From Kofleriaceae bacterium (GTDB lineage Bacteria > Myxococcota_A > Polyangia > Haliangiales > Haliangiaceae): a stretch of DNA of 64,000 nucleotides. The stretch spans positions 1 to 64,000 of the forward strand of contig JANTGM010000007.1 of assembly GCA_024762925.1 (NCBI GenBank), read 5' to 3'. Positions 44,804-53,299 of this stretch are shown here, one piece after another. The first letter of the stretch is position 1, and each line of letters opens with the position of its first letter. The notes under the pieces are model-generated. The model saw only the letters and a program-made list of their open reading frames with translations. It did no database searches and was not told where the DNA came from. The position numbers and the translations under genes are program-made.

Positions 44804-45848
44804 AACTCGGAGTAGCCGGGAGCAGGTCCAAAGCCGGGAGCAGGTTCTGACCATCAGCCATGTCGATGACAACGCTACCGCGAGGGCGAGAACCTTCGAG
44901 CGCCGCATGAGCGCGGGCAATCTCGTCTAGCGAGTAACGCTCGCCAATCACCGGCCGCAGTGCACCTTCGCTCACGAGTTCACAAATGTCCCGGAGGTTC
45001 TCGGCACTGCCCATGGCCACGCCCACGATGGCGCGGGGACCTCGGCGCATCGCTGTGGTTGCCTGTTCAAAGAGCACGCGGACGGTCATGTAGAGCGTGA
45101 GGTAGCGGCCGGTTGGCGTAAGCGAGCCACAAAAGGATTGAAAGTGATTGCCCTCGGTCGTATCGAAGATGACATCCCATGTTTGGCTGCTCTGGGTGAA
45201 GTCCTCCGACTTGTGATTGATGAACTCGGAGGCACCGAGCGAGCGCACCAGATCTTCGTCTCGGCTGGCGACCCCCGTCACATGAGCGCCCAAGTGCTTT
45301 GCCAGCTGTACCGCCATGCGCCCAACACCACCAGAGGCGCCGACGACGAGTACTCTCTGGCCGGGCTGCACCTTCGCCAGATCTCGCAGGAAGACCAGGG
45401 CCGTCACCGCGCCGTAGGGCAGCGCGGCGGCTTCGGCGTAGGTGGTATTCGTCGGCATCTTGGCCAGGGCGCTGTTCTCGGAGACCGCCAGGTACTCTGC
45501 GTAGGCGCCCCGCATTACAGCGCCGTAGACATCGTCGCCCACCGCGTAGCTGGTCACCTTGGAGCCCACAGCAACCACACGCCCGGCAAAGTTAGTGCCC
45601 CCCACCTGGTTGCGCGGACTGAAGACGCCAAACATCAGGCGACCGAAGAGGGCCGTAAAACCCGGAAAATCGGCAGCGCGCAGGCGCCGGTCGCCCTGAG
45701 TGACATCTGAGGCCAGGACCTGGACCAGGACTTCCCGAGGCCCTGCGGTCGGCCTGGGGGCCTCGCTCAGCCTCAACACACTGGGATCGCCGTACTCATC
45801 GTTGATGGCAACTCGCATGGAAACGTTCCGGTCTTCGTTGGTGGACAT
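44796..45848 (-). CDS. Zinc-independent MDR-family oxidoreductase (quinone reductase-like)
   Basis: About 350 residues from the ATG at 45848. The GroES-like N-domain has APRPTAGPREVLVQVLASDV and GGTNFAGRVVAVG; the Rossmann domain has VLVVGASGGVGRMAVQLAK. Catalytic zinc ligands of alcohol dehydrogenases are absent, as in quinone reductase/zeta-crystallin relatives. Other possible starts are 45893, 45866 and 45818; 45893 would cover the LysR-box-like site. It is divergent from a LysR gene, the usual arrangement for a regulated oxidoreductase. Confidence 0.88.
   Translation of the reverse strand: MSTNEDRNVSMRVAINDEYGDPSVLRLSEAPRPTAGPREVLVQVLASDVTQGDRRLRAADFPGFTALFGRLMFGVFSPRNQVGGTNFAGRVVAVGSKVTSYAVGDDVYGAVMRGAYAEYLAVSENSALAKMPTNTTYAEAAALPYGAVTALVFLRDLAKVQPGQRVLVVGASGGVGRMAVQLAKHLGAHVTGVASRDEDLVRSLGASEFINHKSEDFTQSSQTWDVIFDTTEGNHFQSFCGSLTPTGRYLTLYMTVRVLFEQATTAMRRGPRAIVGVAMGSAENLRDICELVSEGALRPVIGERYSLDEIARAHAALEGSRPRGSVVIDMADGQNLLPALDLLPATPSYA
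44814..44845. repeat. 14-bp direct repeat in the oxidoreductase C-terminus
   Basis: AGCCGGGAGCAGGT occurs at 44814-44827 and 44832-44845 (period 18 bp, in frame). It encodes LLPALD-LLPATP at the protein end and looks like a small tandem duplication that lengthened the C-terminus. Confidence 0.6.
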
Positions 45849-45871
45849 GGATTCGAGTATGCCCATGCGTA

Positions 45872-45894
45872 TTGGTTTCGACAATTGCCACAAT
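45872..45894. promoter_or_regulatory. LysR-type operator candidate
   Basis: TTGGTTTCGACAA (45872-45884) fits T-N11-A with inverted ends TTG/CAA. ATTG-CCA-CAAT (45884-45894) abuts it as a second dyad. Together they lie in the short divergent region between the oxidoreductase and the LysR gene, where LysR proteins normally bind. Confidence 0.4.
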
Positions 45895-45919
45895 CTGCAC
45901 CTGTGATATACGAAAACGC

Positions 45920-46846
45920 ATGGATAAGCCCATGAGCAGCTTCGACTGGAACCGAGCCCGAGCCTTCCTGGCGACCGCCGATGCTGGCTCGTTCTCCGGC
46001 GCAGCCCGCCTGCTCGGCACCACCCAGCCCACTGTAGGGCGCCAAATCGCAGCGCTGGAAGAAGAGCTCGGCGTGGTGCTCTTTGAGCGCCTCGGTCGGG
46101 GGCTCAGCCTCACCCCCACCGGCCTCGAACTCATCGAGCCCCTGCGAACCATGGACGAAGCCGCCCACCAATTCTCTCGAATGGCGACCGGGCAGTCTCT
46201 CTCCCTCGATGGCGTCATCCGCATCAGTGCCGGCGAGGTCACCGCCGCCCACGCCCTCCCTCCCATCGTGGCGGAAATTCGTGCCCTCCATCCAGCCATC
46301 ACCATCGAGATTGTGGCGACGAACCAGGTGAGTGACCTCGGTCGACGTGAGGCCGACATTGCCGTGCGCAACTTCCGACCCTCCGAAGAGAACCTAGTGG
46401 CGCGCAAAATCCGAGAGGATACCGCGTATCTCTACGCCACCCCGGACTACCTCGAATCCCTCGGACACCCGGCCGAGCTAGAAGAACTCGCAAGCGCAGA
46501 GTTTGTGGCCTTCGACGAAACCGACGTCTTCATGAAAGGCCTCAACGCAAAAGGGCTATCCCTAGGCCCTAAGAACTTTCCCTGGATAAGCGCCAACCAG
46601 CAAGTTCAGTGGGCACTCATCACACAAGGTTCAGGTATTGGGGTGATGATGGCGCAAATCGGCGACCCGGACGAGCGCGTGGTGCGGGTGATGCCAGAGC
46701 ACGTCAGCTTCACCGCTCCTATGTGGCTCACCAGCCACCGGGAAGTACGCACCAGCCGCCGTGTGCGAGTGGTGTTTGATATTCTCGCCAAACGCCTCGC
46801 CGCCTCGCCGCCCGAACCAACCACGGTCACTACGCCAGAGCATTGA
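45920..46846 (+). CDS. LysR-family transcriptional regulator
   Basis: A 308-residue regulator. The winged HTH is at about 7-66 (FLATADAGSFSGAARLLGTTQPTVGRQIAALEEELG). The effector domain follows with RISAGEVTAAHALPPIVAEIRALHP and RREADIAVRNFRP. Start at ATG 45920; a second Met at 45932 is possible. It is divergent from the MDR gene, which it probably controls. The final third of the gene (46574-46843) is duplicated as a degraded copy at 49198-49454. Confidence 0.92.
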   Translation: MDKPMSSFDWNRARAFLATADAGSFSGAARLLGTTQPTVGRQIAALEEELGVVLFERLGRGLSLTPTGLELIEPLRTMDEAAHQFSRMATGQSLSLDGVIRISAGEVTAAHALPPIVAEIRALHPAITIEIVATNQVSDLGRREADIAVRNFRPSEENLVARKIREDTAYLYATPDYLESLGHPAELEELASAEFVAFDETDVFMKGLNAKGLSLGPKNFPWISANQQVQWALITQGSGIGVMMAQIGDPDERVVRVMPEHVSFTAPMWLTSHREVRTSRRVRVVFDILAKRLAASPPEPTTVTTPEH

Positions 46847-46949
46847 AAGGCGATGGCCAAATATCCATCGGTTTTTGTCGAAGAATTTCTGCCATACAGC
46901 CTCAGTGCCGCCGCACTCCCATTTGTGAAGGCACAGCAGTCTCTCTCGA

Positions 46950-48200
46950 CTAGAGAGCCTGAATCTCGACCGACTCGAAGAGCCCCTCAAGGAGGCTGTG
47001 ACTGCTGGCCGAGCGATTGTAGTTCTCCTGCCCATAGCCCACATCGAGGAGTACCCAGGAACTTCGGTTCTGCCACTGGGCCCCAAAGACCGGGGCGGGA
47101 TTGCCTCCCGTCACGCTTAGGAGCAGCTGCTGAAACTGGGCCCAGGAGATCTCCACCTGGAAGGTCTTGTCGTCAAAAGGGGCCACCTGGGTCGAGCTTC
47201 CCCAAGAGGTCCAAGCCGAGGCTCCAGAAACGCTGGTGGACTCCCCGGTCGCTGCAATCGGGCCGACCACCGCGATGAGTCCCCCTTGACCACCATCATT
47301 GAAGGCGCTTCCCTCATCGAAACTGGTATAGGCGCCGACTCCGCGAATGTAGGTTTTGAAGTTGAGTTGGAGCTGGCAAAACGAGCTTGAACTCGCGATC
47401 TGACAATCCTCATTGATGACATTCATCCACAGAACCTGCTGGAGTTGTTGATTCTCGGGATCATCGAGAACCGCTCGGTTCACAGACTCTTTGACGATCA
47501 GCGCCACGCGGATTTGCTCATCCGTGGCCGAGTTTCCTCCCCAAGGACGAAGGCGATTGGGAACATTGCTCAGGAAGGGGGTGTTGAAGGAGGTATAGGC
47601 CGCCTGAATATAGGCGTTGGCACCAGTCGCATTTTGGCCGCTGGAACCAAAGCTCTGGAAGGCTCCATCCGGCAGGATCTCCGTGCGTAGCAGGTGCTGG
47701 GGAGCTTCGTGTGCGAAAGCATCCGCATCGACGACGGGACCATAGGCTCCTTCACATTCGGGATAAAAGGCCTGGAAAATCGGAATTCCCGACACTCCCA
47801 AGGGGTGCTCCACATTGTCGCCATAGCCCGGCGACGCGCAGCCATTGTTCTGGAAGCGCCCCCAAAAGACCGTGCTGCGAGTCCCCTTGGGAACCGCCTC
47901 GGGATAGCTCTCAATCCCCCAAACGCTCGCACTTCGAGGCGCCGTGGCATCGCCGTAAAAATAGCTCTGTGAAAGGGCAATCGGAGTCGGATCCGGCGTC
48001 GGTGGCACCTCGAGTGTCCCGCCGTCGCTCATCTCCATCTCCCCTCCCCCATCGGCGCCGGTCTCCGAAGGACCCGCATCCACCACAGGATCGTCAGGAA
48101 GGGCGCCATCCGCTTCCCCATCCAAACTCCCCGAACCGGAGTTTGAGGGCCCGCTGCTGCAGGCGACGAGCAAAAGACTAAGGGGGACAGTGAGACGCAT
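46950..48200 (-). CDS. Predicted lipoprotein of unknown function
   Basis: A 416-residue protein with lipobox ending at Cys14 (LVAC) and a following Ser/Gly/Asp-rich linker to about residue 55. The rest is a globular domain rich in aromatic, Gly and Ser residues (for example WGIESYPEAVPKGTRSTVFWG, YGQENYNRSAS) with few recognisable motifs. AAGGAA about 9 bases before the ATG at 48200 supports this start over the upstream frame from 48236. It sits between the two copies of the LysR 3' sequence. Not assigned to any family. Confidence 0.75.
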   Translation of the reverse strand: MRLTVPLSLLLVACSSGPSNSGSGSLDGEADGALPDDPVVDAGPSETGADGGGEMEMSDGGTLEVPPTPDPTPIALSQSYFYGDATAPRSASVWGIESYPEAVPKGTRSTVFWGRFQNNGCASPGYGDNVEHPLGVSGIPIFQAFYPECEGAYGPVVDADAFAHEAPQHLLRTEILPDGAFQSFGSSGQNATGANAYIQAAYTSFNTPFLSNVPNRLRPWGGNSATDEQIRVALIVKESVNRAVLDDPENQQLQQVLWMNVINEDCQIASSSSFCQLQLNFKTYIRGVGAYTSFDEGSAFNDGGQGGLIAVVGPIAATGESTSVSGASAWTSWGSSTQVAPFDDKTFQVEISWAQFQQLLLSVTGGNPAPVFGAQWQNRSSWVLLDVGYGQENYNRSASSHSLLEGLFESVEIQAL

Positions 48201-48259
48201 TGAAACCATTCCTTTTGTGCAAAGCGCCCTCAGCAATAGAGAAGGAGCAAACGGCGACC

Positions 48260-48613
48260 CTACATCGCGCTCCCCCCGAGCACCAGAGGAACGCCCCTTC
48301 TTCCTATGCTTCCTGCTAGGGGCACGCCCTCGGCATCGAGCAGAGCGGGCAAGAGAAAGTCGAGACTGTCGATAGTGCCGAAGCCCTCGGAGGCGTTCCA
48401 GACAATGTCGACCGGCGACTCGCGGAGCCTGTGCATGACTTCCATCGGATCGTCATGAGCGCCGAGCAGCTTCACCGTGTGTCCGCGCTGCCGAAGGGCG
48501 TGGGCAATCTGATATTCCGGATCCGGCTCGCTCTTGAAGGAAGGCGCCATGACCTCGTCGTAGTAGGCCGGTTCGGCGGGAAAGCTCGAGTCAAATACGA
48601 TCGCGACGTTCAT
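48260..48613 (-). pseudogene. Truncated ATP-grasp (D-Ala-D-Ala ligase-like) gene
   Basis: The 117-residue frame matches only the N-terminal domain of a D-alanine ligase-like ATP-grasp protein: MNVAIVFDSS, HALRQRGHTVKLLG, VDIVWNASEGFG and LPALLDAEGVPLAGS. Homologues continue from that last segment into the ATP-binding domain, but here the sequence turns into unrelated residues and stops. No continuation was seen in any frame between it and the lipoprotein gene. It is best read as a broken gene. Confidence 0.7.
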
Positions 48614-48691
48614 GGCGGCCTTATGTGCCGATTATGACGCGCCGGTGTGCTGATTTCGAGTTTTGAGACGCCGAGGTCTGCTGTCAGCGTC

Positions 48692-49135
48692 TCAGGAGGC
48701 ACCTGCATCGGGTGTCTCTATAGATTCTGCCAGGAAGCGTTGGCGCTGGTGAGAATGTCGAATAGACAGGAGGGCCTCAACAGACTTTCTAAGTCGGTTT
48801 GCGACGATGTCTAGCAACTCCAACGCAAGATCTTGGACTCCGCCGAACGCGCCAATGAACAGGAAGAGGATCGTTGGGATGGAGATGGCGAGCCAAAACA
48901 TGAGAGAAGCGGCGCGAAATGGCGCACGCACCGTGCTCCATAGAACGTGTTTGGCCGTTGAAGATTCCTGCAGATTGAGCGCTGCCTGGGAAAAGCTGCG
49001 CTCACACGAATCGCACCGCCGCAGCCGCGCCGGCCGATGCTCACCACAAAATGGTCGGCCGCAACGCCTGCAGGTGTGCTTCGCTGGCTCTTTGCAGGTG
49101 TCGCAGCGCGCAATTAGAGCTGTTTCGCGGAACAT
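48692..49135 (-). CDS. Zinc-ribbon membrane protein of unknown function
   Basis: From ATG 49135 the product is 147 residues. The first 40 hold two zinc-finger-like groups: CDTCKEPAKHTCRRCGRPFCGEH and CDSCERSF (B-box or RING-like Cys/His spacing). One membrane segment follows (about 70-95, LMFWLAISIPTILFLFIGAFGG), then a helical tail. An inverted repeat TGAGACGC/GCGTCTCA overlaps the stop (48664-48694). The longer frame from 49441 runs through the decayed LysR copy and is not credible. Confidence 0.65.
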   Translation of the reverse strand: MFRETALIARCDTCKEPAKHTCRRCGRPFCGEHRPARLRRCDSCERSFSQAALNLQESSTAKHVLWSTVRAPFRAASLMFWLAISIPTILFLFIGAFGGVQDLALELLDIVANRLRKSVEALLSIRHSHQRQRFLAESIETPDAGAS

Positions 49136-49197
49136 GGAGGCGCAATCCAGGCGCGCTAGGCCTGAGCTTTGCGCCGATGTGGAGAGCAGACGATACC

Positions 49198-49454
49198 AAC
49201 TTTCCCTGGATAAGCGCCAACCAGCAAGTTCAGCACTCATCACACAAGGTTCAGGATTGGGGTGATGATGGCGCAAATCGGCGACCCGGACGAGCGCGTG
49301 GTGCGGGTGATGCCAGAGCACGTAAGCTTCACCGCTCTTATGTGGCTCACCAGCCACCGGGAAGTACGCACCAGCCGCCGTGTGCGAGTGGTGTTTGATA
49401 TTCTCGCCAAACGCCTCGCCGCCCGAACCAACCACGGTCACTACGCCAAAGCAG
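49198..49454 (+). pseudogene. Degraded copy of the LysR gene 3' end
   Basis: From AACTTTCCCTGG (49198) onward the DNA is nearly identical to 46574-46843, the last 90 codons of the LysR gene. Differences are a 4-base deletion (TGGG), a 1-base deletion, an 8-base deletion and a few substitutions. The two copies lie about 2.35 kb apart in the same orientation. The deletions break the frame, so it is not functional. The remainder of the gap 49136-49662 shows no gene. Confidence 0.88.
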
Positions 49455-49662
49455 AAGCTGTAGAGCCAGGCTCTTGTCCCAGGTGGACAAGGTCTCCCCG
49501 ATGTCTGGTGAGGAACACACCAACGCTCGCTCGCAACCGTTTGCTGTTTTTTTGTCCTTTTCGGGACAAAGAAAACGAGCTAGTGCGCAAGAAAGGATGC
49601 TGGAGACAAGGCTGGCAGACCTCGGCAGATATCGGCCTCGCCGGCCCGATTCAGCCGCCAAT

Positions 49663-50781
49663 ATGATACGGACGATGAGCCCAATGGCACCTGGACACTC
49701 AGACAAACGATCTTATGGAGCGCATGCATTGAGACTTCTCGTTGTGCTTGCCCTCTTACCCGCGGGCTGTCGAACGCACATCGCGAAGTACGAAGGGAAT
49801 CGAATACGCCAAGCGGGCTGTTTCGGACCGTGGACCAGGCCCGTAGCCGATGTTCACAGCGCCGCACGCGAGGCGATTGCGAGCCACACCAAGGCGAAGA
49901 TAGAGCGAGATGATGCAACCGAAACCTGGTTCGTCGTCTCCACCGATCGTCGCAAGATCGAGGGGCGTTTGACGGATGGCCTGGTGACAATCAAGGTCCT
50001 CAATACGCATATGCGCGAGCCGTTCGAGAGCGATACACAACTCGCCTGCGCTGTGTTTGCCGCGTTGGACACAGAGGCCGCTGCGAAAGTGACTACAGAG
50101 GCTGACACGATGGAAGAGGGCATCAAAGAAGGAGGACTTCTTCCACCGGAGGACGGGGAATTCACAGCCGAGCTAACTGCGATCGACGCAGATCGCGTGG
50201 ACTGGACCCTGATCCAACACCTCGGCGGTAACCTCTATGGTGGAGAAGTAGGCACCCATGGGGGGTTGCTCCTCAAGCTTTCTGGGCGAAACGTGCCGTC
50301 CTTTGTTGACCGGCGATACGTCTCCCGGTCCAAGCTGCAGCTGGGTCTGTTTGGCGAAGTACATGCCATCGCCAGCCGTCTACGAGTGGGTCCGTCCATC
50401 GGTATTTCCTGGCTATCTCAGTGGTCAAGGGTCGAGGGCTCGAAGGTTCGTGCGTCGACCCTCCCATGGGGCGTCGCGCTGGACGCCGGAGCGCTCTTTG
50501 ACACTGATGGTCGTGGAGGCGGCTTCGTTCGAGCAAGCGTGAACTGGCCACCATTCTATGGGATCTATGTACGCGGCGACTTGCTGGACTTCGGCGACGG
50601 CTACGCCCCTGGTTTCGGTGGCGGTCTCCAGCTCTTTTTCCCGGAAGGAACCAAAGACATGGCGAAGCAAGCAAGCGGAGCGGTTGTAGGAGCGGCATTT
50701 GTAGCTCTCGTCGCCCCTGTTGTGATCTTCGCTTTGCGCGGGCTCGCTATCCGCGATGAACCGCCAAACTTTGAACCCTAG
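49663..50781 (+). CDS. Predicted lipoprotein with C-terminal membrane segment
   Basis: About 372 residues from ATG 49663 (49675 and 49684 are alternatives). A hydrophobic signal ends at a lipobox LPAGC. Residues from about 60 to 170 look like a soluble envelope domain; from 170 to 330 there are beta-rich Gly segments (YGGEVGTHGGLLLKLSG, GGGFVRASVNWPPFYGIYVRG) that may form a small barrel. A hydrophobic stretch near the end (AAFVALVAPVVIFAL) precedes a short polar tail. No family recognised. Confidence 0.65.
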   Translation: MIRTMSPMAPGHSDKRSYGAHALRLLVVLALLPAGCRTHIAKYEGNRIRQAGCFGPWTRPVADVHSAAREAIASHTKAKIERDDATETWFVVSTDRRKIEGRLTDGLVTIKVLNTHMREPFESDTQLACAVFAALDTEAAAKVTTEADTMEEGIKEGGLLPPEDGEFTAELTAIDADRVDWTLIQHLGGNLYGGEVGTHGGLLLKLSGRNVPSFVDRRYVSRSKLQLGLFGEVHAIASRLRVGPSIGISWLSQWSRVEGSKVRASTLPWGVALDAGALFDTDGRGGGFVRASVNWPPFYGIYVRGDLLDFGDGYAPGFGGGLQLFFPEGTKDMAKQASGAVVGAAFVALVAPVVIFALRGLAIRDEPPNFEP

Positions 50782-50814
50782 CGACACCGCGACGCAACAC
50801 ACAGGGCCCAACAC

Positions 50815-51696
50815 TCACTCGCCGATAGGACGGTGCTGCGGCCAACGCTCTGCATGCGCTAGGCCCTCCTCAGAAGATTCCCATAGGTACAATCTGTCGA
50901 GAGCATCGCGCACAATGGGGGCATCACAACGAGCTTCGTCCGCACATTGATCCCCGCAGTATCGAGGCTGGCAGTAGAGGGCCGCAATCGAGCTGAGATT
51001 CCAGTCGGTGTAGCGCTTGGAGTAGTCGAGCTTGTACCTGGCATCTCCAACCTCTACACATTCATCGACCTCGTTCACACCCATGGACATGCTGGCGCAT
51101 GGCCCCTCCGCGAAGGCCCACGAGGTGTAGTGCATGATCGAATCCGAGTCGTAGGGGCCAATCAGCCGATAGTCGGATAGGACTCGAAATTCCTGAACAC
51201 GGCCCGCGGCGATAAAGTCTGTGTGAACAGTGATGTTCTCATCCCTGTCGGCGCGCCCCTGCGTATGCCCCAGCCCGGCGATATGTCCAAATTCGTGGCG
51301 GACGTTGATGAGATCGGAGTTGGCCTCACCCCCCTCGGTCACTCCCACCGGAGCAAATCCTCCCGAGCCAAAGCCCGGCGTATCGTCGAAGTGGAGCCAG
51401 TAGCCACTGGGAGATTCGGCTCCATCCGAAATGAAGTGCACTCGAATCGGCGTCATTTCTGCGAGGTCTGCCGCCGTGTTCTCCACTTCAATCCGCAGTG
51501 CAGGTCTGATGTCGTCGGCGAGCACGATGTAGATGTCACCCTGGGGCCACAAGACGCTGGCTTCCGCAACACTATCTTCCCGCTCCGAACCGGGATCGTT
51601 GGCGTCCACCTCAGCGCAGCCGCCGACAGTGCCGCCAACCAGGACGAGACCAACGAGAGAGAGCAGGAAATGAACACGAAGCACCCAGCGATTCAA
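50815..51696 (-). CDS. Astacin-like zinc metallopeptidase lipoprotein
   Basis: The 293-residue protein starts at TTG (a GTG at 51684 is possible) with a lipobox ending at Cys27. The zinc site HEFGHIAGLGH is at 134-144 with general base Glu135. The following RADRDENITVH matches the astacin pattern, and the Met-turn SIMHY is at 186-190. The C-terminal 60 residues hold several Cys pairs (CQPRYCGDQCADEARC). It is likely secreted to the surface and lipid-anchored, where it would cleave proteins. The genes around it do not suggest a substrate. Confidence 0.82.
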   Translation of the reverse strand: MNRWVLRVHFLLSLVGLVLVGGTVGGCAEVDANDPGSEREDSVAEASVLWPQGDIYIVLADDIRPALRIEVENTAADLAEMTPIRVHFISDGAESPSGYWLHFDDTPGFGSGGFAPVGVTEGGEANSDLINVRHEFGHIAGLGHTQGRADRDENITVHTDFIAAGRVQEFRVLSDYRLIGPYDSDSIMHYTSWAFAEGPCASMSMGVNEVDECVEVGDARYKLDYSKRYTDWNLSSIAALYCQPRYCGDQCADEARCDAPIVRDALDRLYLWESSEEGLAHAERWPQHRPIGE

Positions 51697-52284
51697 AGCA
51701 AGCGCAATGCCAACGCCGCTAATCGGGTCACTTCGTAGGAATTCCCCCTACTTCGGAAAGCGTTTGTGGCGCGCAAGATCGCGAACTGGAGACAGCTCTC
51801 CCCAAATTCGACAGGTTGCGCTAGGGCGTTCGCTAAAAAGATCCGCAGCTTTGTGGAACAAGGCCACGGCGATGACGCTTACCGAGATAGCCCGAAGGCC
51901 AGTCGCGAGATAGAGGAGCTCATCACAGATCAGATTGCAGTCGGCTATCAGGACTTGTGAGACGCGGGAACTCATGCCCCACATGAATCCACTCGGGTGG
52001 CCTTTCGCGAATCATTTCGTGGATCGAACGATTCTCTGCTCGATGGAACGATTCCTAGAGGTAGCGGAGCTGGTTGCCACTCTCAGCGATTGCCTAGTGA
52101 TTCAGCGAACGAAAGGCTAATACCACTAGCGTTAGTCGGTCGAGGAGCCTTCAGAATTCCTCTGAACCGTTTCAGCTCCCTCGCAAGATCCTGACAGAGG
52201 TGTCGCATTCCCGATATTTCCGGTGGCGAAGTCCACAAGTTCACTTCCTCTTCATCTGGAATACGCGTTGCACCGGGGGTGGCG
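51697..52284. other. Region with no supportable gene
   Basis: Several frames of 60-96 codons are open on both strands here, but none has a good start, a family match or a matching neighbour. The plus frame 51766-51960 ends IEELITDQIAVGYQDL, faintly like a four-helix-bundle protein, and could be a remnant. I see no RNA gene or repeat. Confidence 0.4.
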
Positions 52285-52698
52285 ATGCGAAGATTCATTT
52301 GTGCGCTGACAGTTTTTATTGCCTGTTGTGGAGGAACTAACGAGGATGACCAATGCTCGTTTGGGAGCGGCACCCTCGAGCCCGGGCAGGTCGCTTATGC
52401 ACTCGATGGATGCAATCGCTGCATGTGCGACCCGAATAACGAAGGATCGGGACAAGTAGAGTGCACAGGCGTCGACTGCTCGGTCACTCTCCGGGCTCCT
52501 GAGAACTGTGCTCTTACGTCGTCAGAAGCGTGTCCAGCTGAGTTTCCTGAATATGGCTCTCCATGCAGTCTAGAGACTGGCAGTGACTGCGTGTACAGCG
52601 TCAACGAAGAAGATCCACCTGTCACCGTCACCATCGCAATTTGCAACGAAGGCAGCTGGGATCACAGTGGCGCTCGGTGCGGTGATGGCGACCACTAG
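52285..52698 (+). CDS. Cys-rich small lipoprotein
   Basis: From ATG 52285 the product is 137 residues with a lipobox ending at Cys14 (FIAC). It then has twelve further cysteines, including CNRCMCDPN and CALTSSEAC. These resemble pacifastin-like or von Willebrand type C fragments, but no firm match can be made by eye. It probably forms a compact disulfide-bonded surface module. A GTG at 52279 is an alternative start. It stands alone, before the IS3 remnant. Confidence 0.7.
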   Translation: MRRFICALTVFIACCGGTNEDDQCSFGSGTLEPGQVAYALDGCNRCMCDPNNEGSGQVECTGVDCSVTLRAPENCALTSSEACPAEFPEYGSPCSLETGSDCVYSVNEEDPPVTVTIAICNEGSWDHSGARCGDGDH

Positions 52699-52723
52699 CG
52701 AGTCCTGTCAGATTGAAAGGACA

Positions 52724-52905
52724 GAACGTGGGCTTGCTGAAGGCCGCCGAATCGGGGCGGCCCGTTGCTGCCAGCACAAATTCTCGAACGGCAGTTTCTA
52801 CGCGTGGAAGAAGAAGTTTGGTGGCATGGAGGTTTCCGACGCCCGAAAACTTCGTAGTCCTGAGGATGAGAATCGGCGAATCAAGAAACTCGTATCGGGT
52901 CCAGA
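52724..52905 (+). pseudogene. Remnant of an IS3-family transposase orfA
   Basis: Two frames together read like IS3 OrfA: LLKAAESGRPVA in one frame, then, after a frameshift near 52770, a CCQHKFSNGSFYAWKKKFGG segment and MEVSDARKLRSPEDENRRIKKL in another. The WKKKFGGMEVS and ENRR.KKL segments are hallmarks of that family. No full orfB or terminal inverted repeats were seen, so it is a decayed fragment. Confidence 0.75.
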
Positions 52906-53299
52906 ATGGTTGAGCGATGATCCGTCGCCCGATTTCTTTGTTAGGGATGACGTCTGCATGAAAATGGGCTGACCGCTGTCATTCGGGGACTCGATGACGT
53001 GGAGCCTCGGACCTGCTCAGCGGCTACTCGGGCCGAGTCAAGCCGAAGACTCGAGCCATGTTCTTGTGCTCGCGATTGGTTGCGCGCAAAACGATACCTG
53101 GTGGACGGCTCGAGGCCTCAAAAGCGCCGTATTGACCAACGCCTTCGCGCACAACTGCCGTGACATTGGTCGGGGATGAGCCCGGAAAGCTGGAACACTG
53201 GGGTGAACAGAAGGGCGAGCGCGTATCATCGCGTCATGCTGCCGAGTCACAGCGTTAGGAATACGAAACGATATTGCCCCACGCGCCCCTGCGCGACTG
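52906..53299. other. Region after the IS3 remnant without a supportable gene
   Basis: Short open frames occur on both strands, but none has a recognisable motif, and no transposase orfB segment could be identified. It is likely debris from the same insertion, up to the stop of the LysR gene at 53300. Confidence 0.35.

Noticed and set aside
49198-49441. Minus-strand extension of the zinc-ribbon protein up to 49441
   Set aside because: It reads antisense through the decayed LysR copy; the same antisense frame exists under the intact LysR gene.
51766-51960. 64-codon plus-strand frame faintly like a four-helix-bundle protein
   Set aside because: Only the last 20 residues look suggestive; no proper start site, and the other half does not match.
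52980-53200. Possible IS3 orfB remnant after the orfA fragment
   Set aside because: Read in all frames, none showed the DDE-region segments (for example DNGPEF) needed to support it.
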